Assembly: GCF_040115645.1 (NCBI RefSeq)
Contig: NC_089546.1
Location: 620,001 to 684,000 of the forward strand
DNA from: Euwallacea fornicatus
Taxonomy: Eukaryota; Arthropoda; Insecta; Coleoptera; Curculionidae
Reading direction: 5' to 3'
DNA length: 64,000 nt
The notes beneath the pieces are model-generated. The model searched no databases and was not told where the DNA came from. It was given only the letters and a program-made list of their open reading frames with translations. Below, piece by piece: positions 11,057-22,200 of this stretch (the stretch's first letter is position 1; each line of letters opens with the position of its first letter). A program made the translations under genes and the position numbers.

Positions 11057-11696
11057 AAATTAAACTATTAATAGACGTAGCATGTTTTATTTGCAAATGT
11101 ATTAAAGAAATGAGAATTCCGCCAAAACTAAAGGGAATGCGTATAATGTTACCTTAACAAAAGTTGAAGAGGATTCAAATCTCAACAATATAGGATTCGT
11201 AAATACAGGGTGTCCCATTTAAAAATTTCAAGAAAAATGAATTTGAATATTCCCAAGTTGCAGGGCCTGTAGAAAATATTCTGAATGAGAAACCGACTTT
11301 TTCGTTGAACAAGGCACTTGTCTTCTGTTGTGTCAATTTTTGTTAAAATAATTAACGTGCTTTGAAAGTTATAGCGCATGTTATGGAACCATGTTTTGCT
11401 TCAAATTTAAACATTTTTCGACATAAGCAGTCAACGTTCCAATTTAATTTAAAACTAATTATCCTACCATGAAGAGAATTTTACGAGGAATCCAAATATA
11501 CAATAATATATAGGGGGTTCCATTAAAGAAAATGAACAAATGTTTTGACCTGTCTTTATGCAACACCCTATACGATAAAAAATATTTTTAAAATGTAGCC
11601 TGTATGTTCACATATAACTTTTATACGAACACTTTTTTTAAATTTTGTAAAATAAGGAAGATATGGTACTTTGTCACACTATTGCGCCACCCTGTA
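11057..11696. repeat. M1 right terminal inverted repeat
   Basis: This is the inverted partner of 8817-9468 and ends CGCCACCCTGTA at 11696. Confidence 0.9.
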
Positions 11697-13652
11697 TATA
11701 GCGGGGAATTTTTACCGTTTTTACATATGACAGTATTTCTGAAAAGTCCGCCCATTGAGATAGAGCTTCACTGTCCGAGATTTCCGTATCCCAAATCGTA
11801 CCCTTTAACCACAGCGTCTGCATGAGGATTTTCCCCTTGACAATCATAGGATTGACAAGGCCAAAAGGATCATAGCATTGCGCTATACAAGAGAGGACCT
11901 TCCTTTAGGTCAGTAAGGTTCCAACCGGTTGTAATGGGGATGCAAAATAAAATACGTCATGTGTTGACGACCAATTAAGACCTAAAACCTTAGTCGGTGA
12001 CTCACACATATTTATCTCAACGGTCGCGTTTTCACGGGAAGACTTTGGCAAAGGGAGCTTTTTGAGGAGTTGTGGCGAATTGGACAGCCAAGTGGCTGTC
12101 CAATTCGCCACAACTGTGCAAGCGGAATCCTGAATCATTCAAGCAGGCATTCAATTGCGAATACAGAGTGAGGACGTCGGTTTCATTATTACCTCCACTC
12201 AGGATGTCATCAACGTAACACTGGTTACGAAGGCCGTCTGCAGCTGCAGGGTATTTTTTAAAATGTTACGGCTGATTACTGACAAAACACAAGTGGCTAC
12301 ATATGGCGCGAAATTTGTGCCGTATGTAACGGTTGACAATTCTATGCATTCGAGAGTGCCATTTGGCCTATCCCGCCATAGGATATTCTGTAGAAAGCAT
12401 TGCTGGGGATTAATTCTGATTTGCCTGTACATTTTTTCGATGTCGCAGGTCACCACGAAGTTGAACAATCTAAATCTGCATATAATGTCATACAGATCAG
12501 GCTGCACTTGGAACCCCTTGAGACAAACGTCATTAAGCGTATGATGAGTAGAGCTTTTTGCGGAGGCCTCGAATACTACGCGAAGCTTGGTGGTTGAGCT
12601 CGAATCGCGAATCACGCACAAATTAAGGATGAAATATTTATTTTCGCCCTTTTCATTAATATTTTCCAATAGGACATATCGAGCAAGACCAAGGGAGACA
12701 TAGTCGTTGATGAATTTCTTGTACTCAGAGAATAGTACCGGGTTTTCCTGGAAACGCTTTTCTTGGGATAGGAACCTATTTCTAGCCACACAAAATGAGT
12801 CACCTAATTTTTGGTACTCCTTTGGGGATTTAAGTGGCATATCCACTTGAAACGCACCATCCTGCAGAACCTTCGTTGCAGTTGTAAATATTTGTTCTTC
12901 AGGGCGCTTTCTGCTGAGAGGGGATGGGGTCGGAGGGTATATCTTCCATACTCCATAATTTGGATAACAGAGAGTCGAGATGTTCATCCCGGGAGTGTTT
13001 TTCACCTTTGTCAACGACATAGTGGGGTATAGGTGGGTGTTGACTAAAAGCAATCCTACTGACGACGTTAAACAACGGAGGGGAATTACACCCGCAACTA
13101 CCCAACCTAATTGAGTGTTGACGTACGCGGGATTGTTTCGCGATTGAGGAGCTATAAATCCGGGAGAATGAAGATGATAGTAAACATCAGCTCCTAGTAA
13201 CAGATCGATGTCAGCGGGACTGAAAAATTCTGGGTCGGCTAGCTGGGAACAAATTTCACGGGGGATGTTCAACCTAGACGGGTCTATACCAATTTGGGGA
13301 GTGGAATCGTTATGGTCTCCAAGCAGTTGACGGTTAGGTGAGTTTTTCGACGAATCTTTGAGTGCACAACGATGCTTACTGATTCGTCTGAGACCGTGAC
13401 ACTTTGATAAATGCCTGTAATGTTGAGGGTTTTGGTGCTGGGTTTGCATCCAAGGAGGTTGATGAGTCTACGTGTGACAAATGAATGCTGCGATCCATTA
13501 TCGAGAAGCGCCCTTGCCGATATGGGTATGCCCCTTGCGCTGTACAATTGTACAATAGCTGTATTGAGCAGAACGACTGAGTCTGGAGGTCCTCCTTGTG
13601 CGAAGTTTGACACGTTTTCTTCCAGGACTGCTTCAGAATTAACTGTGACCAT
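11697..13652 (-). pseudogene. pol: BEL-1 pol, N-terminal half: protease and reverse transcriptase
   Basis: A retropepsin-like DUF1758 region lies at 13284-13652, with ALLDNGSQHSFVTRRL; the usual Asp-Ser-Gly is Asp-Asn-Gly here. A linker (DIDLLLGADVYYHL, AYVNTQLGWVVAG) and the BEL/Pao reverse transcriptase follow at 12199-13449 (TTKLRVVFEASAKS, LYDIICRFRLFNFVVTCDIEKMYRQI). The catalytic YVDDILSGG is encoded near 12200 but in a different frame from the preceding segment. Frameshifts occur near 13300 and 12210, and several stops follow in 11700-12050. The thumb region carries an unusual hairpin at 12068-12115. The M1 element separates this half from RNase H and integrase. Confidence 0.87.
12068..12115. 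repeat. Perfect 23-bp inverted repeat with 2-bp spacer in BEL-1 RT
   Basis: AGTTGTGGCGAATTGGACAG... (12068-12090) is followed by AG and then by its exact complement (12093-12115). It lies within the reverse transcriptase coding region. It is probably a local inverted duplication, since one arm encodes the expected residues. Confidence 0.95.
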
Positions 13653-13697
13653 ATTTGCCGAGTCGCGGAAATTTCCGTTATTTTGAGAAAAAGGGAT

Positions 13698-14789
13698 TTA
13701 CCTTTGCTGTTTGGGATTTTGTGAAGATTCCGATCTATGTTCTGTCCTACCATTATGCGTTAAAGGTTGCTCATCGCGATTATTTGACAGTCTTGACTCG
13801 GTATGCAGGAAAGTGTGGTGTTTTCCCTTACAGGTTAAACAACGTTTGAAGGACGAACAGTCGTTGGATAAGTGTCTACTGCCTAAGCAATTATTGCATA
13901 ATTTCTTTGAATGTACAAATGCACGTTTATCAGAATTAGATAGCGCTGCGAATTTCTTGCAAGAATAGATTCTGTGCCCCGCTTCAGCACACATATTACG
14001 GAAAGGGGGATTGAATACACGGGGAGGACTGCTGTGTCGCTCTCTGATACTACTTGCATGCAGAGTAATGCTGGGCTTCGTTTCCGGATGAGCTTCAGAA
14101 CTGACCAAATTCTGGAGGATGGTACATCTTCTTTCGAGAAACGCGAATTGCTCGTCTACCGTCGGGAGAGAAGTTAAGTCTCGTTCCTATTCGAAAGATA
14201 GACGGGTACCGAAGTCCAATTTCTGTTGTAAATGATACATAAGTATTAAGTTTTCCCGTTGCTCGGGAGTGATTTTAAGATTCCTAAAGGCTTCTAGAGT
14301 TCCCTTGAAATGCGTTACCATCTTTCTCAGATCTCGCACAGTACATTTCTTTAATACAGGCGTTGAAAAAATAGCATTTAAATGTTCATTAGCCATTTGA
14401 GTTACGTTTTCATACCACCGCTTTAGAATTTCATACGCGATTACAAAATTGTAGTTTGTGACTTCCAAGCAGTCAATCAATTTGAGCGGTTCGTCCCTTA
14501 CGAAAGATTTCAAATAAAACAACTTTTGAACATCCGTAAGGGTAGCGTTGTTAACATCAAGCGCTTGGGATAAGTAGGAAAAGGTTTTCCATTTTGTGGT
14601 GTCCCCCTTGAAGAGTGGGATTGCAATTTCAGGAAGTCGGACACCCGTGTAAGGCCTGGTATTGTTCTGAGCTAGAATTTCCGTACGTAGTAGGGATGGT
14701 AAACTTCTGATTGGTTGATCCCTTGAAATATTGTCTATACACGTCTCGATTTGTGTCATTATTTGGAGGAACTTGTCTTCCATAGCCAA
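13698..14789 (-). pseudogene. gag: BEL-1 gag
   Basis: The N-terminal segment 14187-14789 is a BEL/Pao gag with a DUF1759-like region (RLPEIAIPLFKGDTTKWKTF, LFYLKSFVRDEPLKLI, ILKRWYENV). The C-terminal segment 13698-14108 has zinc-binding motifs (CAEAGHRIYSC; KLCNNCLGSRHLSNDC; KRCLTCKGKHHTFLH). The two are in different frames, joined by an indel between 14109 and 14186. The order gag-protease-RT-RNase H-integrase on the minus strand is the normal BEL/Pao order. Confidence 0.85.
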
Positions 14790-15297
14790 CCTACCTTCAT
14801 TGTCAGAGATGGTGTTATCTTCAAGCGCCAGAACCTCAACTGCGCCCTGAGCCTTTAAATACCGCTCAAAGGCTTCTTTGACGCTGTCCCTTCGGACTTT
14901 AAAGGACGCGACCGTGGTTTCTAAAAGTTTATTTTCATCTACCCAACTGAGGATCCAGGTTATTAATACCTTAGCAGATGTACGCTACTTGTCTAACACT
15001 GAGTAAGTCATGGCAAAATGGTATCAATTTACAATTAAAGGGTCCTTAAGGGATAGATCTTACCAGTTTAGTGTTAATAGCTGTCCTTAGGCGAGTAGCG
15101 ATATTTTAAGAAAGCACTTCTATACCGCGCACTGACACACTGAACACAACACTTCACAGGTACAGGAACTAGATGCGTGTTTGTAGATTTTGAGGGTGCG
15201 GCTGCTCGATGAATTGATGATTGAGTGGGCAACTAGGAAGCAACTATCGTGTGAACTTGTGTTGATTAACTTAGAGTTTTGAACCCTTTAATTTTCT
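14790..15297 (-). other. BEL-1 5' untranslated leader
   Basis: This is about 500 bp between the primer-binding site and the gag start. No coding potential was recognised. A shortened, shifted extension of gag upstream of 14789 cannot be excluded, because some protein-like minus-strand codons continue to about 14950. Confidence 0.5.
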
Positions 15298-15317
15298 GAA
15301 TCCGGCTCGAAGTATCA
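15298..15317 (-). other. BEL-1 primer-binding site (tRNA-Tyr-like)
   Basis: Directly after the 5' LTR end ...TAAACA the minus strand reads TGATACTTCGAGCCGGATTC. By my recall of eukaryotic tRNA-Tyr, the complement of its 3' end is TGGTCCTTCGAGCCGGATTC, so 18 of 20 bases match. This supports the LTR boundary and the orientation. Confidence 0.65.
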
Positions 15318-15998
15318 TGTTTAGGCCAGGGGCTTTTAGTCTCTGCCTAACAGAATCGACTGCCTCACAAGGCACCCGCGGAAGTATCTCCTTTTCGCTG
15401 TTGAGAGTTATTACGAGTCAAAGGGCCAGACGCTGCTTCGTCAATTGAGATATATGGGATCCAAGGGTTCGGGGAAAACAAACTCTGTAGCACGAACTAA
15501 TGAATTTACTTCACACTACAGATATCACACTATTTTATACACTACCGTCTTACAACTTTATACACACTACAAATTTACAGTTGCGGTACCGGGTTGCCCG
15601 AGATCTGAGAAGGTTTACGTGTACAGTTAGAGAGGTGGTTTACATATTAGTTACAAGACAGAGGTTTGAGACAGAGAGTTTTGCGTTCACGGACCGAGAA
15701 GTGTCTGAGAAAACGGGAGAGAGCGAGCTGAGCGACTGACCGTGAATACCTCGGGTACAAAAAAGTTCAAGTTGAGAGCCAGAGGGTTGTTACTGTTTTC
15801 AAAACACGTTTTCTTTTTTTTTCAAAGATCTCCACGGTAAAAGCCCAGATGTGGCTCGCTGGTTCCTTTGGTATTTTTATTGGTACCCTCCATAAACCAG
15901 AAGAGCGATAAATTAAGGAACCAGTGCCATCACCGTGGCCGGGTTTAGGCACGTAGGGGTAAATGCTGCATAGCGGGATGGGATGCAGCAGATATACA
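15318..15998 (-). repeat. BEL-1 5' LTR, truncated by Tc1-A
   Basis: This matches 5653-6334 at almost every position. The outer 78 bp present in the 3' LTR (6335-6412) are missing. The break is at GATATA, where the Tc1-A terminus TACAGTTACTCAC begins, so the LTR was interrupted at a TA site and its tail is not found beyond the inserted elements. Confidence 0.85.
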
Positions 15999-16117
15999 GT
16001 TACTCACAAAACTTACCGTACATGATTCGCAAATTCATAAATTTGTAAAAAATAAATATTCCTATACATTTTCATGTTTTTTAAAAACCTATGTTTGTTG
16101 CAAACTAGTAAAACATA

Positions 16118-16701
16118 TATAAGGTGTTTCCTAACTACGTGTAAAAAATTTAAAGACGTAATCCTCGACTGATTTTGAGTCAAAAATGTCTAATAAACAT
16201 ATGTCCGCAAATGCCTTGTTTCCAAGATACAGGGTGTTGAAATGTGACAAGGAAAAGAGATTTTATTTCCTAAATGACTCAATTTGGGTGTTTGAATTTT
16301 AGAAAAGACAATTACCATCAGCAAGGCCGTAAACAAAAACCATATTAGCCATTTCTTGATTAGTGTAATTAGGCATTTGAAAAATTTTCAAAACTGAGGT
16401 ATAATCTGATTTTTGGGACACAGAACTAAATTCTTTCACTTTAGAGAGTAAAACACCAAAATAACACTGACTATCTTGTTTATAGTAGTGGAAGTAGCAA
16501 AAAAAACTAACAATAAACAAGTTAGTAAATACCACTAAACCTTTAGAAACCTTTAAAAACTTTTTCAACGTCTTTCAGTCAACACCCTGTATCTTGGAAA
16601 CAAGGCATTTGCAGACATATATTTATTAGACATTTTTGACTCAAAATTAGTCGAGGATTACGCCTTTAAATTTTTTACATGTAGTTAGGAAACACCCTGT
16701 A
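16118..16701. mobile_element. Palindromic MITE in the Tc1-A left arm
   Basis: The left end TATAAGGTGTTTCCTAACTA and the right end TAGTTAGGAAACACCCTGTA are inverted. The arms (16118 to about 16239, and about 16582 to 16701) match over roughly 110-120 bp. The arms would meet at a palindromic centre, CCAAGATA/TATCTTGG, which is where the inner segment sits. TA borders it. Confidence 0.85.
16228..16591 (-). mobile_element. Inner TA-bounded segment with DUF4817-type transposase N-terminus
   Basis: This begins TACAGGGTGTTGA and ends TCAACACCCTGTA, so it has 13-bp inverted ends inside the larger palindrome. On the minus strand an open frame (16299-16568) contains NYTNQEMANMVFVYGLADGN, which resembles the start of a DUF4817-type transposase (compare FSQSEMVDMIFVLGAS in M1); it ends shortly after. 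It is either a separate element inserted at the TA in the palindrome centre, or the internal part of one internally deleted element. The nested TACAGGGTG ends favour the first. Confidence 0.6.
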
Positions 16702-16868
16702 TAATACGCTACGAAAATTTAACAAAAATAGTTTAATTCAAAAATATTAAATAAAACAAAAACAATAACGCAAAATGTAGGCACTAAATTAACCGTATCA
16801 AAGTAAAGATGTATATCAAATATTAATTTATTTGCATAAATTTGAAAAAAAAAGACTATTACTAATTA

Positions 16869-17898
16869 TTAATACTTGGTGGCACCCCTCTTCGCCTCAA
16901 TTACTGCTTTCAAGCGACGCGACATGGATTTTACCAACTTTCTGGTCACATCCGAAGAAATGTTTTCCCATGAATTATAGACTACTTTTTTAAATTCTTT
17001 AAAATTCCTACACTTGTAATTTTGTACTTCATTCTTTAAAATTTGCCACAAATTCTCAATTGGATTGAGATCTGGCGATTGAGGTGGAGGATTTAATAAT
17101 CGTGGTACATTATGTATCAATCAAAGCTTGACAAAGCCGACAGTGTGTTTGGGGTCATTTTCTTGTTGGAAATAAAAAACTCTGGGCATGTTCAATTTTT
17201 CAGCGGATGGTCGCAAATTCGCTTTTAAAATATCGAGCTTCATATTTTTGTCCATTATTCCAGTAATTTGATGTAGGTTACCGATACCATTCGCTCCCAT
17301 AGCACCCCATAACATTAAAGATCCACCTCCGTGTTTCATTGTTTCCACAATATTCTTCTCCTGCAGTTGTGTATTTCGTTTCCTCCATACGATTTGTCTT
17401 CCATCCGATCCAAATAAATTTATTTTTGTTTCATCTGTAAAAATGACGCTATTCCAAAACTCTAAAGGCTTCTCTAGGTATTTTTTTTGCAAAGTCAAGC
17501 CGTTTCTGTCTATTAATATTTGATATGAAAGGTTTCTTTCTTGCTATTCTGCCATTAAATCCACTTTTTCTGAGAACCCTTCTTACTGTTTCAGTCGACA
17601 CAGATTTGCTAATTCTCTGGGATACTTTTTTTGCTAATTAAGGTACACTTTTCTTTGGGTTAATCTTTAGTTGTCGTACAATGAATCGTTCATCCTTATC
17701 ATAGAGCAACTTTTTTCGTCCTCTTCCAGGATTGTCTTGTACCAATCCTTGATACCGATATTTATTTATTATCCACTGTACTGTGGAATGTGTTCTTTCT
17801 ATTAGTTTTCCTATTTCACGCATTGTTTTCCCTGTAACATATAACTTTAATATTAATTTTCGCGTCGCGATATCGGTTTGTACTCTTTTGCTTGCCAT
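16869..17898 (-). pseudogene. Tc1-A transposase
   Basis: This is a Tc1-type DD34E transposase. The N-terminal HTH pair is at 17638-17898 (RKLILKLYVTGKTMREIGKL, HSTVQWIINKYRYQGLV, PGRGRKKLL). The core is at 17121-17498 (VIFTDETKINLFG, HGGGSLMLWGAM). The C-terminus is at 16869-17120 (PPPQSPDLNPIENLWQ). The second catalytic residue region reads QQENDPKHT, with Glu where the family has Asp. There are also a stop near 17638, a frameshift at an A8 run near 17490 and a stop at 17120. It is inactive. Confidence 0.9.
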
Positions 17899-18648
17899 TT
17901 CTGTCACATTAACACAGTAACTCACTCAGATGAATGTGGTTAGAATAAACCTCTTAGTCTAATTATATTTAAGGCCGTTAGAACTCTTTAAAAAATATAT
18001 TATTTATTCAAGAATTTAAGTTACAAAATTTATTACAATGACTGACATGAACGATCTTCTTAATAGTAATCCCTGCCTATGGATTAGCTAGTGCTTTTAT
18101 AATTAAAAAATGCTGAAGATGCTGAATCTGGCGCGTGTTATGGTTTACACGCGTCACTTGTGTTAAATTTTAAGGATGGATCGCGATCGTAATGAAAAAA
18201 TAATTATTAATAAAAAAATAATTTATTATTTAACAGGTTACGATCTGAACATACTAACCAATTCGACTCTCCCAGACTTAAGAATTAACTATAATCTTTC
18301 GATCCCTTCCTTATTCCTAAAAAATACAATCATTAAGAAATCTGTTGTTTATGTTATGTTATGACTTCAATTAATCAGTACATATAAGATTTGAGTCTCT
18401 TCCGGCATCTTCAATGTTCGCCTAAGCCAAATTATGATTTCCTAAACATAACGTTCGCCTATAGATTTATATGTTTACGTCTATAAAACAATAAGACTTA
18501 TGAGGTGGTCATATTACTTTACCACTCGTAAATAGCCATATAATTGTTAGTATCTTTAATAAAATGGCCATATAATTGTCTTAAAAGAATTTTCAAGAAA
18601 AGTTGTTTTGATAAATATTTACAACCAAGCTATAAACGAAAAACATAT
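17899..18648. other. Tc1-A internal non-coding sequence with a dispersed repeat piece
   Basis: AT-rich sequence with no coding signal. Around 18384-18420 (AGATTTGAGTCTCTTCCGGC...) it resembles 55453-55490 (AAATTTGAATCCCTTTCGGC...), so a short dispersed repeat is present in both places. Confidence 0.45.
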
Positions 18649-18988
18649 TATTGGATATGGGGTTTAGAAAATAATCACACACAAGATACTTCTATGCTGC
18701 TTTTATTTATTGCAGTCAGAAGGCACGCCCGTGTTGTCGCTATCAAAGTTCCTCAAGAACTAACTATCCAAAGGATTTTTAAGTTTCCATTCTTTTACAA
18801 TTAGGGACCTCTACTTTAGGCACCCTCTGATTTATCACCACGGCCATGTGTTTCTTTTTACACTTCTTTCTGGACAATGCAGGTAGAGTCATAAATTTAA
18901 TAAACTAGACTCTTCAAAGAAGTAAAATATTAGAGGACATGAAACTATTGAATTTTGGACAAGTTTGATTTTTACCAGAAATCCAACA
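18649..18988 (-). repeat. copia 3' LTR
   Basis: On the minus strand it starts TGTTGGATTTCTGG and ends ATATCCAATA. It is 340 bp and virtually identical to 23303-23642. Confidence 0.97.
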
Positions 18989-19003
18989 CACCCCCTCAAA
19001 ATT
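18989..19003 (-). other. copia polypurine tract
   Basis: On the minus strand TTTTGAGGGGGTG lies directly before the 3' LTR start TGTTGG. This is the expected position and composition of the plus-strand priming site. Confidence 0.8.
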
Positions 19004-19222
19004 CAATTGGCCTTTTTTCATACTTATAAATCAATGTATAAATTTACAGATAGCATATAACAGCTTTGTTCCACATAGCGTGCCCCCTGAATGTCTTCTG
19101 GGAACGAAATACATATGGTCCAACATTTGTTGCTTGGATTAGGGAAACCCAGAAAAACCTAATCAGACCATCAACTATTCTAATTACAAGCGATATATAT
19201 ATTTTGAAAAAAAACTTTCTCA
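19004..19222 (-). other. copia 3' untranslated segment
   Basis: About 220 bp between the stop of the gag-pol frame and the polypurine tract. No coding potential was seen. Confidence 0.6.
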
Positions 19223-22200
19223 TCACTCCATGTTCATTCTTCCCCTGAATTCAATGAACTTCGGTGCTGGTAGGGGTTTTGTAAAGGCGTCAGCTACCTG
19301 TTGACCTGTTCCTACAAATTCCAATTTGATTAGACCTTTTTCAATCTTTTCTCTGGAAAAATGATATTTTATATCAATATGTTTAGTTTTCTTGTGATTA
19401 GTTGGGTTATTGGCTATGCTGATACAGCTATTATTATCCTCATAGATAACTATGGGGACTTCGATTATCAATTTAACACTATCTGCTAATGACTTCAGCC
19501 ATGAGGCTTCTCTCGCTGCTTCAAAAAGAGCCATATATTCCGCTTCTGTAGAAGAAGCTGCCACTGACAATTGTCTTTTCGTATTCCAGCAGATCACACA
19601 GTTACCAAATAACTGAAACAAGTACCCTGTAGTACTTTTTCTACTATTTTCATCACTACCCCAGTCTGAATCAACATACCCAACTAACTTGTTTCCAGAA
19701 TCTTTTCTCTTATATGTCAACTTAAGGTCTACTGTGCCTTTCAAATACCTTAGTACTCGTTTAAGGCATTTCCACAACTCACTATTATTTTTGCTCGTAT
19801 ATCTACTCAAAATACTAACTGCTGCACTCAGATCTGGTCTTGTGCACACCATCAGATACATTAAACATCCCATCAAATTCCTACATGGTGCATCTATCTC
19901 TTTATCTAAATTTAAGGCTGAATAATCTAATTTGCTCTCAAGAGGAGTACTTACGGGGTTACAAGCTGTCATATTAAACTTTTCCAGAATAGTCTTAATA
20001 TATGAGCCCTGATCTAATGTAATTTTATCACCTTCTTTTTGAATCCTAATTCCCAGAAATAATTTCATTTCTTTTAAGTCGACCATCGAGAATTTATGCA
20101 TTAGATAGATTTTAAAATTATTCATGATCTTAATATCCGCAGTTGCCAATACAAGGTCATCGACATATAGAACTACATAAATATTTTTACTTATGTCCCC
20201 TCGATCTAAAACATATATACATGGGTCAACCGGTGAATTTACAAATCCCTTTACTTTGAGAGCTTGCTCAAAAATTTCAAACCAGCATCGCGCTGCCTGT
20301 TTTAAACCATAGAGAGCTTTATTTAATTTGCAAACCTTTTCTTCACTACATTTTATTCCCTCTGGCACTCTCATGTAAATTTCTTCCTTTAGCTCTCCGT
20401 TTAAAAAGGCTGTCTTAACATCCATATGATGTACCAATAAATTAAATTGATTTGCTAATGCTAATATGAGTCTAAGGCTTGCGATTCTGGCTACGGGAGC
20501 AAATGTCTCCGTATAGTCTGTTAAATATTCCTGCGAAAAACCTCTTGCAACTAACCAGGCCTTTTGTTTAATTGGGATTACATTCTCATCGAATTTCAGA
20601 GAGAACACCCATTTGCAGTCAACTATATTTTTGCCGTTTGGTCTAGATACTAATGCCCATGTATCATTAATCAATAAAGAGTCTATCTCATTTTTAATAG
20701 CTTCTTCCCATTGAGCCCTATCATCCCTAAATTTAATTTCCTGGTAGGTTTTTGGAATATCATACAATATAGATTGAACCGATAATACGCAGTTCTCAGG
20801 CATGTCCCTTTCATCGTATGAGACAGGCGGTAAGTCTTTAAGTCTGTTACTTCTCCTAGGTTCAACTTGAAAAGAATTATTTTCCTTATCATCTGATAGA
20901 GAACACCCTGTACAGTCCTCTGGCTTATCTCCATGCTCTAGGTTGTCAAACCTGTGCATTTTCTTTGGTATTTCACCATCGCCAGATACCATGGATTCCA
21001 TTGATTTCAAAAGCTTTTCATCATAGCTTTTTGCTATCTCACTTGCCCTTAAAGAGAGCCTGGACTTTATGAAATCAATTTCATCCACAATGACATCCCT
21101 CACAATAGTGAATTCTGCTTTTTCACTATCCCACACCTTATAACCATTCGGTTCATAACCAACCAGTATCCCTTTCCATGATTTTTCATCAAATTTACGT
21201 CTACTGGTTTTTTCATGGACATATACAGTTGAACCGAATACTTTCAAGTATTTTAATTGTGGCCTTTTTTCATGCCACATCTCAAATGGTGTCTTATCAT
21301 TTTTCAGAACTTTGGTTGGTGTTATATTTACTAAATAAGTAGCAGTCAAGACTGCTTCTCCCCAGAACTCTTTTTCAAGTTCTGCACCCACCACCATTGT
21401 TCTCGCCTTTTCCGTTATGGTTCTCACCATACGTTCGGCCACACCATTTAACTGTGGGGTCCTAGGGACTGTCAAATGGTAACTTATACCTCTTTCTGTA
21501 CAGTAGTCCTTCATTTCATTTGATAAATATTCTCTTCCATTATCACAATAAAAATTTACTATTTTTGAATTGAACCTGGCTTCACCTTTCGCCACAAAAT
21601 CTTTGAACACATTGAAAACTTCTGATCTATATTCTATCAAATATGAAACACAATAATGTGTGTATTGATCAATGAATAAAACAAAGTAATTTTTATTATT
21701 CACCGTAGGAGGAGTAACAGGACCTGCAACATCTGAGTGAACTACAAATAATGGTCTTTTAATGTGATCTTTGTTCTTTTCTTTGTTAAATGGCAAGCAT
21801 GATTGTTTCCCTTTTATACATGCCTCGCATAATTTTTCATTTGGCATGACCGATTCTAAATCTTTTATGTCTTCAAACATTCCCTTATTCTTCAATTCTA
21901 AAAATTTTTGCTTCCCTATGTGCCCTAGTCTCTGATGCCAGATTTCATAACTTAAATTACTGTTTACTGAATTAACTACCTTCAAATTCATTCTGAGGCT
22001 AACAACAATTAAATTATTTGACAGCTTACCATACATGACGATCTTACCATCCTTTATAACTCTAACACCGCTTGTGTCAAAAACGATCGTCAATCCTGCG
22101 GCCTGCATCTTAGATACTGAGAGCAGATTCTGTGGTATTTCCGGACAGTACAGGACATCTTCCAGGACTCCATTAACACCCTGGTCACTGGTCACGTTCA

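Larger units (their letters stand above)
8817..11696 (-). mobile_element. Long-TIR IS630-Tc1-mariner element (DD41D, DUF4817-type), M1
   Basis: The element starts TACAGGGTGGCGCAATAG and ends with its complement, CGCCACCCTGTA, with TA at each end. The terminal inverted repeats are very long: 8817-9468 and 11057-11696, about 640-650 bp, nearly identical apart from a 12-bp indel near 9196. One minus-strand transposase gene lies between them. It sits inside BEL-1 pol and is in turn interrupted by a family S solo LTR at 10594-10977. Without that LTR it is about 2.5 kb. Confidence 0.92.
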
